In this document: positions 12,032 to 22,760 of the stretch, one piece after another
Layout of the letters: each line of letters begins with the position of its first letter
How positions within the stretch are numbered: the stretch's first letter is position 1
NCBI GenBank assembly: GCA_029817715.1
Contig: JARUPY010000189.1
Span: forward strand, 2,232,001-2,296,000
Direction of reading: 5' to 3'
DNA from: Melastoma dodecandrum
Taxonomy: Eukaryota > Streptophyta > Magnoliopsida > Myrtales > Melastomataceae
Length of the DNA stretch: 64,000 nucleotides
Program-made: the position numbers and the translations under genes
Notes under the pieces: generated by a model
Seen by the model: only the letters and a program-made list of their open reading frames with translations
Databases searched by the model: none
Told to the model about the DNA's origin: nothing

Positions 12032-12309
12032 GAATGAGTGAACATGGAGAAAGTATGTCAAGCAGGAGAAATGAAATCAACAACAGCAAAGTGAGTTCGA
12101 TTAAGACAGGCCAAGATAAGACATTTTATTGCTATTATGGATAAGAATGTCCTCTTAAGATTGTACAAACTGTGAAAAATGAAGGTAAGAAGTGTTACAA
12201 TTGTTCTGGCTTTAAGAATATAAATAGAGCATGCAGGTTCTTTTTATGGAAGGATAACTTTACTGGAAGAGAGTATTGGAATAGGCGATCAAAACTGAAG
12301 CTTAAATAG
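12032..12309 (+). pseudogene. GRF-type zinc finger protein remnant
   Basis: After a good splice acceptor (tttaattttag) the frame starts MSEHGESMSSRR, runs through a CYYG stop, and continues with CPLKIVQTVKNEGKKCYNC and ACRFFLWKDN. This spacing of Cys, aromatic residues and the FF-W pair is that of GRF zinc fingers, found in many small plant proteins often linked to transposons. The in-frame TAA after CYYG breaks it. Length and context give no further function. Confidence 0.5.
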
Positions 12310-13119
12310 AGATTCTTAAGGTTCATAGCTCTATATATATATATATGGTATTATGTTGCGACTTAAGCCGTGTAATCTGTTGTAGGGTATGCTCATGAAT
12401 TGTCTCCAGTTTTAGGTTGTAATGGGTAGTAATTTTAAATTGTGAATTATCTCCTTTTGCATATTTCCTTGAAAAATAAGACATACAAAATATGAATTCC
12501 CTGTAAGACTTATAAAAAATGTGCATTCCCAGTCAAACCTGCATAATGCTCCCCAAGATGCATAATGGTCCCATGGCAGAAGGTTCCCAGACTTAAAAAG
12601 ACTTAAAAGAAAGTTCTCAGTCAGTCCTCGAACTTGAACAATTCCCAGTTGTTGAACCGTCCATGTCATTGACGGTATTGCTTGCTTGTTCAACAAATTA
12701 CTCTTGCGTGGAAGAATTTTCCAGGTTGGTCTACGCTTTATTTACTCGTCCTCAGCCCTTCCTCTTTCTATGCCCCTTGCTGTCTCAGCAACAAAGTAGC
12801 CTACCATTCCAGTACAACATCTATTAATTTATCACTTGGAAATCGCTATTTTAACTTAATTAAAAGAAAATAGTTAGAAAAATTTATGTTAAAAAAAATG
12901 TCAGATTCTAGATGTGTTTTTCCGTGGCTTTATTTTACCTTCAACTATAAAGTTTCGTTAAAAGCTTACATGCCATGCCTTATTATGAATTCGGAATTAA
13001 AAAATTAATGCTTATGATTTTGCTATTCACAATTTTTTAAAAAAAAATTAATAAATTATATTTTCTCAATACATAAGCTATTTTGTTGATTTACAATAAA
13101 AAGTTAGAAATTCGTGAAA
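12310..13119. other. AT-rich intergenic sequence
   Basis: No gene family is recognisable. The open frames at 12323-12526, 12412-12696 and 12682-12873 have no matches I can name and no consistent splice structure. The interval leads into the left flank of the endogenous virus. Confidence 0.35.
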
Positions 13120-13367
13120 ATCAGGCGAAAAAATGTGGATTTATTATTTTGAAAATAAGACATGCACAGCATTGGCACTTTGATTTGTATAATACTTTCG
13201 GCCTTTTTGATTGAGGATAGTTCCAAAGTACAGTGGGGAAAGAAAATATTTTGATTTTTACCGTCGGAAGTTTCCAAATTACCAAAAGCCTGCTCCTATT
13301 TCTTTTGCAATTTCTGATTTTAGAAAAAACCCAAAATTTTGAAAAAACTTTCAATTAAGTCCTTGAG

Positions 13368-14960
13368 ATGGCTGGAGAAGGAAAATCTTCAGGAAATCCT
13401 TCTGGAACTCCGACTCGACTGGAGTTCGTTTCAGAGTCTAGAATGTCTCATTGTGGAATTAGCAAGAGTATAAATGATATTTTGACTCAGCTAACTATTC
13501 AGGAGAGTACAGAAAATCTTGAGAGCCGAAACCATCTTACTCAGGAAGTAGGTTCTATAGTAAACAAGATGTTAGACTCAATAGAGCATGAAAAAAGTTT
13601 AAAAAGGCCTGAAGCCGAGGCGACTTCTGGATTGGAGAGTACCACGGGAAAGCCAGTCGAAAAATTGAAACTTGGAGGAAGAAATTCCAAATAGGATCAA
13701 GCCAAGAGTGTGGATGAAATATATAAGGAGTCAGTGGCTCCTTGCATTTTAAACTCACAAAAGCGAAATGTCAATTTGAACTCTCAAAGTGGAGAGTTGG
13801 CAAATGACCTAAGGAAAGCCTTAGGCCTGGCAGAGGAAACTCCAGTTCATTTAGATAATCGCACGTTTAATGAATTGGTGACTGCGAAGAGGGAAATTTA
13901 CAGGCCTAATTATCCTCATAGAACTAAACAAGAGTTCGTTCCAAGAGATAATGTATTAAAGCCTATAATTACCCCTGGTGCTTTTCTGGACATAAATTAT
14001 GAGAAGCACGTATCTGAAAAGATAGATGAGTGGTTATCACTAATTCGAATGACTGCGTCTGCTGGGATATTATCCCCTGGATCAGTTTACGAATTATGTG
14101 TGGCAGCCCTCATGGGAACAGCGCAGAAATATTGGAAATCTTTGGTGGCACATACCGACATTAAAGAAAAAATAGATCAGGCGCTGACCGTTGATGGTGT
14201 ATTATCAATCATCGCTGATGCATTAAAACGGGAGTTCTGTGGTTTTTCACTATCCACTGAGACTGTGGAAAAAGAGAAATCGTTGACTGCTCTGGTAAAA
14301 CTGCAGATCTGTGATATGTGTTGGTTTGATAGCTACGTGTGTGAATTCCAGAAATATTATTACAATCTGGACGTAGTATCTCAACAGTTCATATTGGGAG
14401 CCTTTTTTGCAAAACTTCCAGAACCTTGGCCGGAAGTTGTGTAAAAGGCCTATGAATTACTTCTGAGTGAAGAGAAGATTGTTTCAAGACTCGGAGGTAA
14501 AATTCAGGCGGTTAAGTACGAGATGAGGAAAGCGTGTACAAAGCTCCAGGTTAAGGAGGCAGCTAAGAAGCTACCTTACCTGAACAAGAGCTGTTGTTCT
14601 CAGATTGAATATGTACGTAGGAGGTATGGATGTGATACCTCAGGAGAATCCATGAGAACAAGAAACTTTCCGAAGAAAAGAAAATTTGTTGGATACAACA
14701 AGAGGAAAGTTTGGCCCAAGAGAGACCTCCAGAAAAACAAAAGGGGAGGTCCTGCTTATAAACCCAGGAGGTTTGTAAGGAAACAGTCCAACCTTAAGGA
14801 TAAAGATAGGATCGAAGCCTTTAAGAGAAAGCATGGCAGAGAACCTAAGTGTCTAAAAGGGAAACCGTTGAGCAACTGCAATTGTTGCTGGTTTTGTGGA
14901 TCAAAAGCCCACAAAGCGGATACTTGTCCTCAGAAGAACCAAAGGAGAGAAAGACTCTGA
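13368..14960 (+). pseudogene. Endogenous caulimovirid coat-protein-like region
   Basis: One frame of about 530 codons starts with ATG at 13368 and is broken by in-frame stops at 13692-13694, 14442-14444 and 14958-14960. The middle holds a block typical of caulimovirid coat proteins, VCEFQKYYYNL followed by KLPEPWPE, which forms the capsid in the virus family. The C-terminal third is very rich in Lys and Arg and ends in a CX2CX4HX4C zinc knuckle (CWFCGSKAHKADTC) at about 14884-14925, which binds nucleic acid in this family. The movement protein follows directly in the same frame, so the two were probably one polyprotein. No genus is assigned. Confidence 0.75.
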
Positions 14961-15755
14961 ATGGTATTTCTGGATGACAGGAGTCATGAGGAAGAAGTCC
15001 TGACTTATGAACCTGTAGATGAGCAGGATATTTCTGACTTAGACTCGGAAGTAGAATCTATCTATGAAGTTGTATCAAATTATGATACAGACTCAGAAGA
15101 AGATTTTGATCTCTGGAAAATGCATATGTTCATGATGAGAGCAGAGCAAAATGGAGATGGAGATGAGTTGGTTCCTTTAGAAACATCGAACCAGGTACTG
15201 GAGGAATCCCACCAGTACGAAGATCAATCCCAGTCAGTGTTGGAATGGAGGTTGCCTAATGTTAACGTGAGGGAAGTCTATAATGTGTCAAGATTCAATT
15301 TTAGATCTATAATAGACATCTCACAAACAAAAGCAACGGCTCAAGTTACAAGCACGGAACTTGAGACTTTGGATATCCCATTACTAAACGTACAACGCAT
15401 TAGGGAAACCATGCAACGTGCGAGAGGTGTATATAACTATATACACATTGGGTTGATCCAAGTAGGATTAATTCCGCTATTTCATCTTCCAGCGGATAGT
15501 TCTGTGGTAGCAGCTGTGATCGATAAAAGATGGAAAGAATTTAGAGATCAGCTGATATCAAGTATACAGGCCAACCTTGCACATGGCCCTGTATGGTTCC
15601 AGGTCCATCCAAATTTCATGATGGCCTTGAACGATCGTTGTTTGGGAAATTCATTGACCTTAAGGATTAAATCAATGAATATGGATAGAATGAATTCCCA
15701 GGCCAAATTTTTGGCGTATCACACGAGTAATTTACCGATTGGTAAATACCACTAG
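14961..15755 (+). pseudogene. Endogenous caulimovirid movement protein region (30K superfamily)
   Basis: This segment is in the same frame as the coat-protein region and separated from it only by a TGA. After an acidic N-terminal part (many Asp/Glu, 14961-15230) comes the 30K core, recognisable by YIHIGLIQVGLIPLF and a conserved Asp in VIDKRW about 30 residues later. In this virus family the protein moves virions or genomes through plasmodesmata. The frame ends with TAG at 15753-15755, and the protease ORF begins 17 nt earlier in another frame, which implies a frameshift mutation or a genuine overlap. Confidence 0.75.
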
Positions 15756-17313
15756 TCCTGGTGTGAGGAACATCTCTAGACTTATGGAGTTGTTCGAGGA
15801 AGGTCATAATAACTACCAACAATTTCATAGGCGAAAGGTGAACCCACTGGAATTAACCTGGCCAAGAAATTGGGTTATGACTGAGCCTGGTAGTAGCTCT
15901 AGACCGATTAGTGCGGCTAATATCCGACAGAGAGGTAATGAGATTACTTTAATGTTGGGAGAACCGTCTAGAGATAGTTTTAGAGCTGATAGGCATTTGC
16001 CTGTGAGGATACCAATCATGAGAGAGCCAAGAATCCAAACGCCCTCTGAAGTTTCTTCTAGAGCTAGTGATGTGGGGGAAGACATAATTGTGTCTAGACT
16101 AGCAGAAGCATCTGCTCCACCACTAATAGAACAAATGTCTCGAAGGTCTATAGATTCGAGAAGCCCGTCTCAACATACGGGTAGAATCGTAGGATATAGA
16201 CAGGTATCGTTACCAGTCTATGAAGATCCGGTAGAACAACCGAGAGAGGAATCGATACGGATGATGAGAGTTACCTATCTGGATAACTCCTTATCCAGTA
16301 TTCATGAAGTCTGTAAGGTTATTGAGCAAATAGCCGAGCAGAGGTCTATACCAGTAGACGAAATCTGGAGGATGATAGAACCATCCCAGGAAGTACCCAA
16401 GAACATTGGTTTTAGTGTTAGGAAGGAAGATTTGAGCACGTATGTAGCTCTAACTTTCAAATTTCCTGGATACTATGAGTATCCTCTGGATACTTTGATA
16501 GACACTGGGTATAGCGTAAGTTGTGCTAGACTCAATGCTCTACCATATGAGTGGTGGAAACCACTGCAGAAACCTATCCATATGGTAAATGTAGATGAAA
16601 TGGCGACAATTGTTAGCCATCAGGCCAATAATGTGCCTGTCTTTATTGGTGGACAACAGTTCATCATTAAAGAGATCCTGGCCCATCCTTTATTAGAGGC
16701 AGACATCATAATTGGTAATGCCTTTCCAAAAGGACAAAAGGAAAATTTAGCTTTTGTACAGGATGTCCATCATGTGTCCATAGGTGAGGTGAAAATCTGT
16801 ATTCTCCAAGAACCAAAATTAAGGTTAAAATTTGGGTTATATCCGGTAAAACGGACGGAGTACTGTGGTAATTCACCATGTGAAAGAGCTTTCAGAGTAC
16901 GAGCTCAGCGTGGTGATATACGGTTGGATGAGAACGACTTATGGGTGCAAACCTTGTTTTCCCCAACGGATACTAGGAGTTATAGCTGGTATGACAACTT
17001 GCTTCCGAAACAAGAAGCATGTAGGGCAGTAAAGTTAACCGGGACGAAATGGGATAAGTTCCTGGTAAAACTTGCCGACAATTTTATTGAAGATCCATTA
17101 AAATTGTGGAGTCGGAATAGCCTAAGGGCTAAACTCGAATTAAAGGATCCCGGAACCATTATAAGAGCCAGAAATATCACATATATAGCTGAAATGGTTG
17201 AGGAATTTGACAAAGAAATTCCTGAATTGCTTGGGAAATGCTTGATTAGGGACAGTTACAGTCCACATTCTAGTCCTGTCTTTATGGTAATTAATCATGC
17301 CGAGCAGGTGTGA
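15739..17313 (+). pseudogene. Endogenous caulimovirid protease and RT N-terminal region
   Basis: This open frame of 524 codons has a linker-like first half rich in Ser, Arg and Pro. It then carries an aspartic protease with the active-site triplet DTG (LIDTGYSVSC) at about 16495-16525. The protease would cleave the viral polyprotein. The RT N-terminus begins near 17200 (YSPHSSPVFMV). A TGA at 17311-17313 cuts the frame in the middle of the RT, and the RT continues downstream in the same frame, so this stop is a disabling mutation. Confidence 0.78.
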
Positions 17314-18523
17314 GGGAAAGCACGGATGGTTATAGACTATTGACAGCTTAACAAAGCTACCAAAGACGATGGCTATAAGATTTCCACCGCAGGAGACTTA
17401 ATTGATAGAGTTAGTTTGAGCCAAACAAAATTCTTTTCTAAATTTTACTTGGAAAGTGGATACTGGCAAGTCAAGTTGGAAGAAGAGTCGGTTCCTTTAA
17501 CTGCCTTTAATGCTCCGCAAGGAATGTTTGAATGGCTGGTGATGCCGTTCGGCCTAAAAAATGCTTCAGGCGTGTTCCAGCGTAAAATGGATAATGCTTT
17601 CAAGCAAGTCCGAAAATTTTGTGCGGTCTATATTGACGATGTGCTAGTCTACAGTCAGACTGAAGATGACCACATGAGACACCTTGATAAGGTGACTGAT
17701 GTCTTCCGACAGGAGGGCATGATTCTATCGGAAAGGAAGATAGAAATGATTTAAGGAGTCAGTTAATTTTCTAGGCATGGAGATTGAGCAAGGAAAAAAA
17801 TAAATTGCAAAGTCATATTGTCGAGAAAATAGTTGATTTTCCTGACAAACTTAAGGATATAAAGCAAGTTCAAAGATTTTGTGGATTTGTTAACTATGTA
17901 AGAAAGTTTGTGAAAGATCTTTCCCAAGATCTAGGGAAGATTTCAAAGAAGACATCTATTGTGAATTATTGGTTATGGGAAGATGAGGACACTCACGCTA
18001 TTCAGAGAATTAAGAGAAAGGTTAAAAATTTACCGCAACTCTCTTTACCATCTGACAAGGATGAGTTAGTCCTGGAAATTGATGCTTCTAACGAGTTCTG
18101 GGGTGCTGTCATTAAAATTAAAAGAAGAAAGCCTGAAAGTATTGGTCGGGTAGTTTTAAGGGGTACGAACTCCGATACCCGATACGCGAGAAAGAAGTAT
18201 TGGCTTTAAAAAATGGAATAAAAGCCTTTTACATCTTTTTGGCACCCAAGAAATTCTTAGTACGTTCTGACTCGACCTATGTAAAAAGGTTTATGAGTTT
18301 GAACCTCAAAGAGGCTAGGCAGACTAGACTTTTGAGGTTGCAAGAATGGTTTAGCTATTATAAATTCGATGTTGAGTATATCTCTCCAGACGAAAACATA
18401 ATAGTTGACTCTCTCTCTAGAGAACTTGCAGATGGATCCAGCCGCGAAGAGGAAGATCTGCTAGGGATGCAAGCAGGAGGGACACTCCAAGAAGGTATGT
18501 CCTATTCCAAACAACAGAGATAG
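17314..18523 (+). pseudogene. Endogenous caulimovirid reverse transcriptase and RNase H
   Basis: After stops at 17311-17313 and about 17341 the RT continues with KFYLESGYWQVKL, VMPFGLKNASGVFQR and the catalytic YIDDVLVYS at about 17629-17655. A frame change near 17755-17784 leads into the thumb and RNase H region (VQRFCGFVNYVRKF; ELVLEIDASNEFWG with the first catalytic Asp; ARKKYWL). Another change near 18200 leads to the C-terminal RNase H part (FLAPKKFLVRSDSTYVK, VDSLSREL). The FLxPKKFLxRxD wording is typical of Caulimoviridae and differs from Ty3/gypsy elements. No integrase follows. Confidence 0.85.
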
Positions 18524-18559
18524 TGAGCATAGTGATGCTGGTTTCAATTCTGGAACGAA

Positions 18560-20550
18560 ATCAGCCTTATGCTGACAGTGTAAGCGACCTGGACATAGAT
18601 CATTCGAATGTCCAAGCAAGCTGAAACCTGTGGATTCCCATAAGGGAATGGCTAATCTCAAAGAGAAGGTAATCACCAACTCCAAGAGAAAAGCGGAAAC
18701 AGATCTCCAGAAAGAGATGGTTGATCTTAAAGAGAAAGCTTCGGCTAACTCTAAAGGAAAAACGAATGATGATTCTCAGAAGAGAATGGTTGAACCTAAG
18801 GAAAAGGTAATAACCAATTCTAAAAGAGATGCGAAGAAAAATTCCCATAAGGGAATGACGGGTCCTAAAGGAGAAGATAATGTCAAATCCAAATGAAACG
18901 TGAAAATAGATTCTCAAGAGGATGGCAGATCCTGAAGAGGTAAGCTCTAAAGGAAAGGCGAAGATGGTTGATCTGAAGGAAAAAACTCAGGCTGAATCCC
19001 AAAAAGAAGAGAAATGCGAAGCACCTTAAGTCTTCTGGTCCTGAGAAGGATGATAAGGTTACAGAACCTTGGTGGTACCCATTAACCACGGAACAGTTCA
19101 ATTACTGCAGTAATTACCTGGCTAAAGAGCAGAAAGTCTCCATAAACAAAGCTGTTAAATCCTACAAGGCTTTATTACAAAGTCAGAAGGAACAGAAAGA
19201 GCGAGTGGAGAGTGAGTATGCTGAGAAGGAAGCTAAGTTTAAAGCTTTCATAGGAGAGCCAGTTGTTCAGAAGGAAGAACATCCTGACGACACGGCGGAA
19301 ATGGAGTACGACGAGTGTTTCAACTACGAAATACCAATCGCACTCGAAGAAGGTAATCCTCAGACTCAGGAGAACCTTGAGGAAGTAATTCCTGAAGGAG
19401 GTTCAGTTAAAGAACCTGGTGAGCAAGCTCACGATGACAAAGGTCATGAAGATCTAGATGGATCTTGATTTTTTGATTTGGACTCTTTCGAGGATAGATC
19501 CTATCTTGGGATGCTACTGTTGTCTGTGGAGGACTCATGGGTGGTATTAAAAATAATTATCAACGCCAGATTGAATTTTTTGCAACAAAAGCGATAGAGT
19601 ACGTCAAAGATCTGGTGGCCAAGTTAACTTACAAGGCTGCAGATGGAGAAGAACTGTCTAAAACCGTAAGGGATAGACAACAAATTCTCGCCACGACAAT
19701 GTCCATACTGCCATGCGAGGTCAAAGACTATGAGACTTCAAAAGTAGTACTGGATATGAGAGAATCCTCACTCGAGGAAAACTCTGTACTTCAACCGTAT
19801 CTGCACTGGATATCAAAGAAGTGGCCATCCCTGAGGATTAATTCAGGCATGGTGGGAGTGGCTTTACCGTATTTATACGCAGGTTTTGTCGATATTCTGG
19901 AGATCGATAGATCAGAACCAGAGCAGATAGAACCATTGCCGCACTTGGTAAAGTTCATACTCGGATGCCTAGGCTACGGATCAAAGTATGCCACGACATT
20001 GATTACTAGCACTATGATGGAGGAGGAAGAGCACGAAAAGTTTGGGAAAGTAATCCTTCCCAACATGCAAGTGTGGGACATCTATCCCAGTGAAAGTAGG
20101 CATCTGATAGAACCTCAACGATAGGACCTTGACCAGAAAGGTTTATGGCGCAAGTATTACAAAGACAAAACTGTAAGAAAGGCCATAAAGGTTGAGTTCT
20201 TAAAAGAAGTGTTGGAGCACATATTTTCCCGCAAGGAGTTATATTATGTGCTCAGTGACGGGATGACAACTGTCACGATCCTCAGCTCTTATCTTAGTTA
20301 TGCAGATGAACAAGCAGGAGAGCGAGGATGGGGAATAGTTTTGGATATTCTAGATAGCTTCTGGAAGAGAGAGAACTCTAAATTGTGTATCCGGACGGAC
20401 ACCTTTCAAGTCTGGAGAAAAATCGCCGATTACATCGACAAATCCTTAGCACATCGATTTAAACAAAATGAGGAGAGAACCCAACATAATTTTGAAAGAC
20501 GAGGACTCTCTGCGAGACATCACACGCCAGAGATGAAGGAATCTCCCTAG
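18560..20550 (+). pseudogene. Second viral ORF of unknown function, zinc knuckle at its start
   Basis: Downstream of RNase H a second CX2CX4HX4C-type knuckle (18570-18614) carries an in-frame stop in its first turn. Next comes a Lys/Glu-rich segment built from repeats of about 22 residues around GMANLKEKV / EMVDLKEKA / RMVEPKEKV (18630-18890), then an acidic, coiled-coil-like part (19205-19468). A globular region follows at 19537-20124 and 20209-20550, with no stops inside either piece. I do not recognise the globular part. By position it could be a transactivator-like or inclusion-body protein as in other caulimovirids, but no sequence evidence supports that. Confidence 0.5.
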
Positions 20551-20931
20551 ACGAATCAATGATGCAGAAGGGAGAAGAGGATTGTATAAAGTTAGAATAG
20601 ACAATCTTGTAGTCTAGCTAGCTTTTGTAAGTTTTTGATAAAGTAGAATCTTTTTACTTTTGAACTGGCAAACAGTGCATAAACACCAGCTTCATTGTGT
20701 ATATATTTCATGACCCTCTACCTCATTTGGAGAGGCGATCTGAATAGAGAATTTTCTCTCACATCTCTCTGAGTCAAAATTCTTTGATCGTTCTCCAACA
20801 ATACCTTAAGGAATCAAGAGTAGTTAGAGTTAATCAAAATTGATTAAAACTAACTAAAGGTTAGATTTACGAATCTAAACCTTGAAGGAAAAGTTTTTAT
20901 GACTAAACCTTGTTGTTGGATGAGGAGTGTC

Positions 20932-20938
20932 TATATAA
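20932..20938 (+). promoter_or_regulatory. Likely TATA box of the viral pregenomic RNA promoter
   Basis: The run ctatataaga lies in the non-coding region after the last long ORF, about 630 bp before the Met-tRNA primer site. In cauliflower mosaic virus the distance from RNA start to primer site is about 600 nt, so a start near 20965 fits well. A similar module, tatatatttcatgaccctc at about 20700, lies 240 bp upstream. Confidence 0.6.
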
Positions 20939-21177
20939 GACCCTCAAGGTAAGGGCATTCAGATGACACAGAAGAGCCTCTCCCTCTCACAGAATTCTCA
21001 AAGCTGAGAAGTGAGTTACTCTTGAATTTTCAGAATTGCGGAAGCTTGGTGAACCTTCAGAGCTTTTTAGCAGAGTAAGGTATGATAAGCATCTTGTTTT
21101 AAGTTGTTTATTTTTTGAGAGAAGACTTTAATTAAGAAAGGCTTGATTAAAGTGGTGCAAGAGCACGAGTCATTCGT

Positions 21178-21486
21178 ATGACTAATTATCCAAATCCCGA
21201 CTTATTCCATTTGGATTACGGGATGGGCAAGGTTTCTACTACCGGTCTTCTCAATACTATAGTAGATCGTTTGGATATTCTATCAGCACAGATAACTCAG
21301 TTATCAACGCTTATAGAAAGTTATTCTAAGAAATTAGAAGAATTGACTCTAATGTAGAGTGAATTTGAGGAATATTTCCTTAAAGGTAAATCCAATCTCG
21401 AATTTACGGCAAGTTCAAAATACTCAAACGAATATTTGAGGTTGGTAGAACTCCGACGACAAAGACAATTGAGAAAATCTACTTAA
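21178..21486 (+). pseudogene. Small coiled-coil ORF in the viral leader, one in-frame stop
   Basis: A frame of about 100 codons starts with ATG at 21178. An in-frame TAG at 21355-21357 splits it into 59 codons plus 42, and the second part ends with TAA at 21484-21486. The first part shows a heptad pattern of Leu/Ile (LLNTIVDRLDILSAQITQL), strongly suggesting a coiled coil. The second part ends in a basic stretch (LRRQRQLRK). A coiled coil followed by a basic tail is the layout of caulimovirid virion-associated proteins (CaMV P3, badnavirus ORF2). The similarity is in layout only; I see no sequence match. Its position, downstream of the TATA box and upstream of the primer site, is unusual. Confidence 0.45.
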
Positions 21487-21565
21487 GTTCGATTCATGTT
21501 ATTTCTGAAAAATATCTAACTCTTTCGGGAATTAATTGACCTTACTTATTTTCAGTGTAAAAAAT

Positions 21566-21577
21566 TAATATCAGAGC
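21566..21577 (+). other. Primer binding site (initiator Met-tRNA) of the endogenous virus
   Basis: The sequence ttaatatcagagc matches the TGGTATCAGAGC primer site used by Caulimoviridae, with changes only in the first bases. Its location at the end of the leader agrees with the family layout and marks the usual zero point of the circular genome. Confidence 0.75.
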
Positions 21578-21780
21578 CCGCTTAAGAGTAATTTTCTTTA
21601 TTGTCTCGTGGAACTAAATTAGAAGACTTCGAGTCTTGGAAGTCCATAGTTTTAGGGATAAAACGCCGAAGGTTAAAAGATTGGGAGAAGAGCGGTACAG
21701 GGAATAAAAATTCAAACAACGGTGAAATAAGAATTTCTACTAGGGACCGCTGTAGTATGGAACAAAGTTTTTGAAAAAAA

Positions 21781-22760
21781 AATAAGGCGAAACATTTTTT
21801 TGACGAAACCTCGAAATGAATCGGAACGGAATGAAATACGTAACGTTCCGACGCCATTTCGGAAAACAAAAATCGAGAAACTCCAAAAACCACAAAAGTA
21901 AAGAGGGTGGGGGGGGGATCTCAGCAAATACAAAATTTTCTTCCCTCCTTTGCCTCCTCATCTCATTCATCCTAGAAGAAGAAGAAGGGAGGCAGGTGCG
22001 GATAGATAACGCAGTAATATTCCATACATCAGTGATCCCCTCCCTCCGACCCCAAACCAACACAGATCGAAAGAAACAAACTCAAGAGAAACCCTTTCTT
22101 CTGGTGGGAGTTTTGGCCGACACAGAAAGGTTTAGTGAGAAGGCGAAAGGAGATGGAGGAGGCATGTGAGATTTTATATTAGTTCTGGCGGCTGAGTGCG
22201 TTGCTTTTTTGTTTTGTTTTTTCTCTTTAGGGTTTCTTTCCTTCATTTTCTGGGCCGGGCCGAAATAACTGAATACAATCAAACCACCCTACCCCCTCCT
22301 CTTTTGTCCGTGCCACCTCTTGTCAATCAAAAGAAAGGAACAAAACAAAACCCTTGAACCGCCGCCTCTTCAAAAAACAAATTTATTTTGTCATTTAGCC
22401 GGCCACTTTGTTACTTACTGTTCATATCTTTTTATCGGTTTCGTTAACGTTTATTAAATATAATTTTTTAAAACAAATTAAATACAAAAAGTCTAACTTA
22501 ATTACGACATAATTAAATATTCTGATGTTAAAAGGAAAGGAGTAATCGACCTAATTAATAGATTGTCTAGTCGGACGACTCTGTTAGAAAAGAATTTCCA
22601 TTGGCAATTTGTAATAAAGGCAGCAGGCCAAATAGTGGGGGCGGGGCCCGAGGGAATCGGGTGCCGGATGCCAGTTGATCAGAGCAACCCCACTAAAGTA
22701 AAAAAAAATAAAACCCACTTCCCAGTGATCGCTGCTTGCAACCGCTGGGCGGACTAAACA
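21781..22760. other. Intergenic region and UCP promoter
   Basis: This stretch holds the upstream region of the uncoupling-protein gene; no clear TATA box stands out. On the minus strand at about 22165-22082 a short frame starts MPPPSPFAFSLNLSV and is rich in Ser, Thr and Arg, like a plastid transit peptide. It stops after 27 codons and I could not connect it to further exons. It may be the first exon of a truncated gene or chance. Confidence 0.35.

Larger units (their letters stand above)
13120..21780 (+). mobile_element. Endogenous caulimovirid (plant pararetrovirus), decayed
   Basis: About 8.6 kb of linearised pararetrovirus genome lies in the plus orientation. In order it shows a coat-protein region with a zinc knuckle, a 30K-type movement protein, a retropepsin, RT and RNase H, then a second long ORF, a TATA promoter, a leader with a small ORF, and a Met-tRNA primer site. 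There is no integrase and no flanking LTR pair. An LTR element would need both, whereas caulimovirids lack both, and only plant viruses carry the movement protein. Several stops and frame changes make it defective. The outer limits are estimates: the left one is only near the first ORF, and the right one extends past the primer site to where an ATG-less open frame ends, at about 21774. Confidence 0.88.

Noticed and set aside
13120..21780. LTR retrotransposon explanation for the RT region
   Set aside because: No integrase and no paired LTRs were found. A movement protein and caulimovirid-type RNase H wording are present, and the promoter-to-primer-site spacing fits a pararetrovirus.
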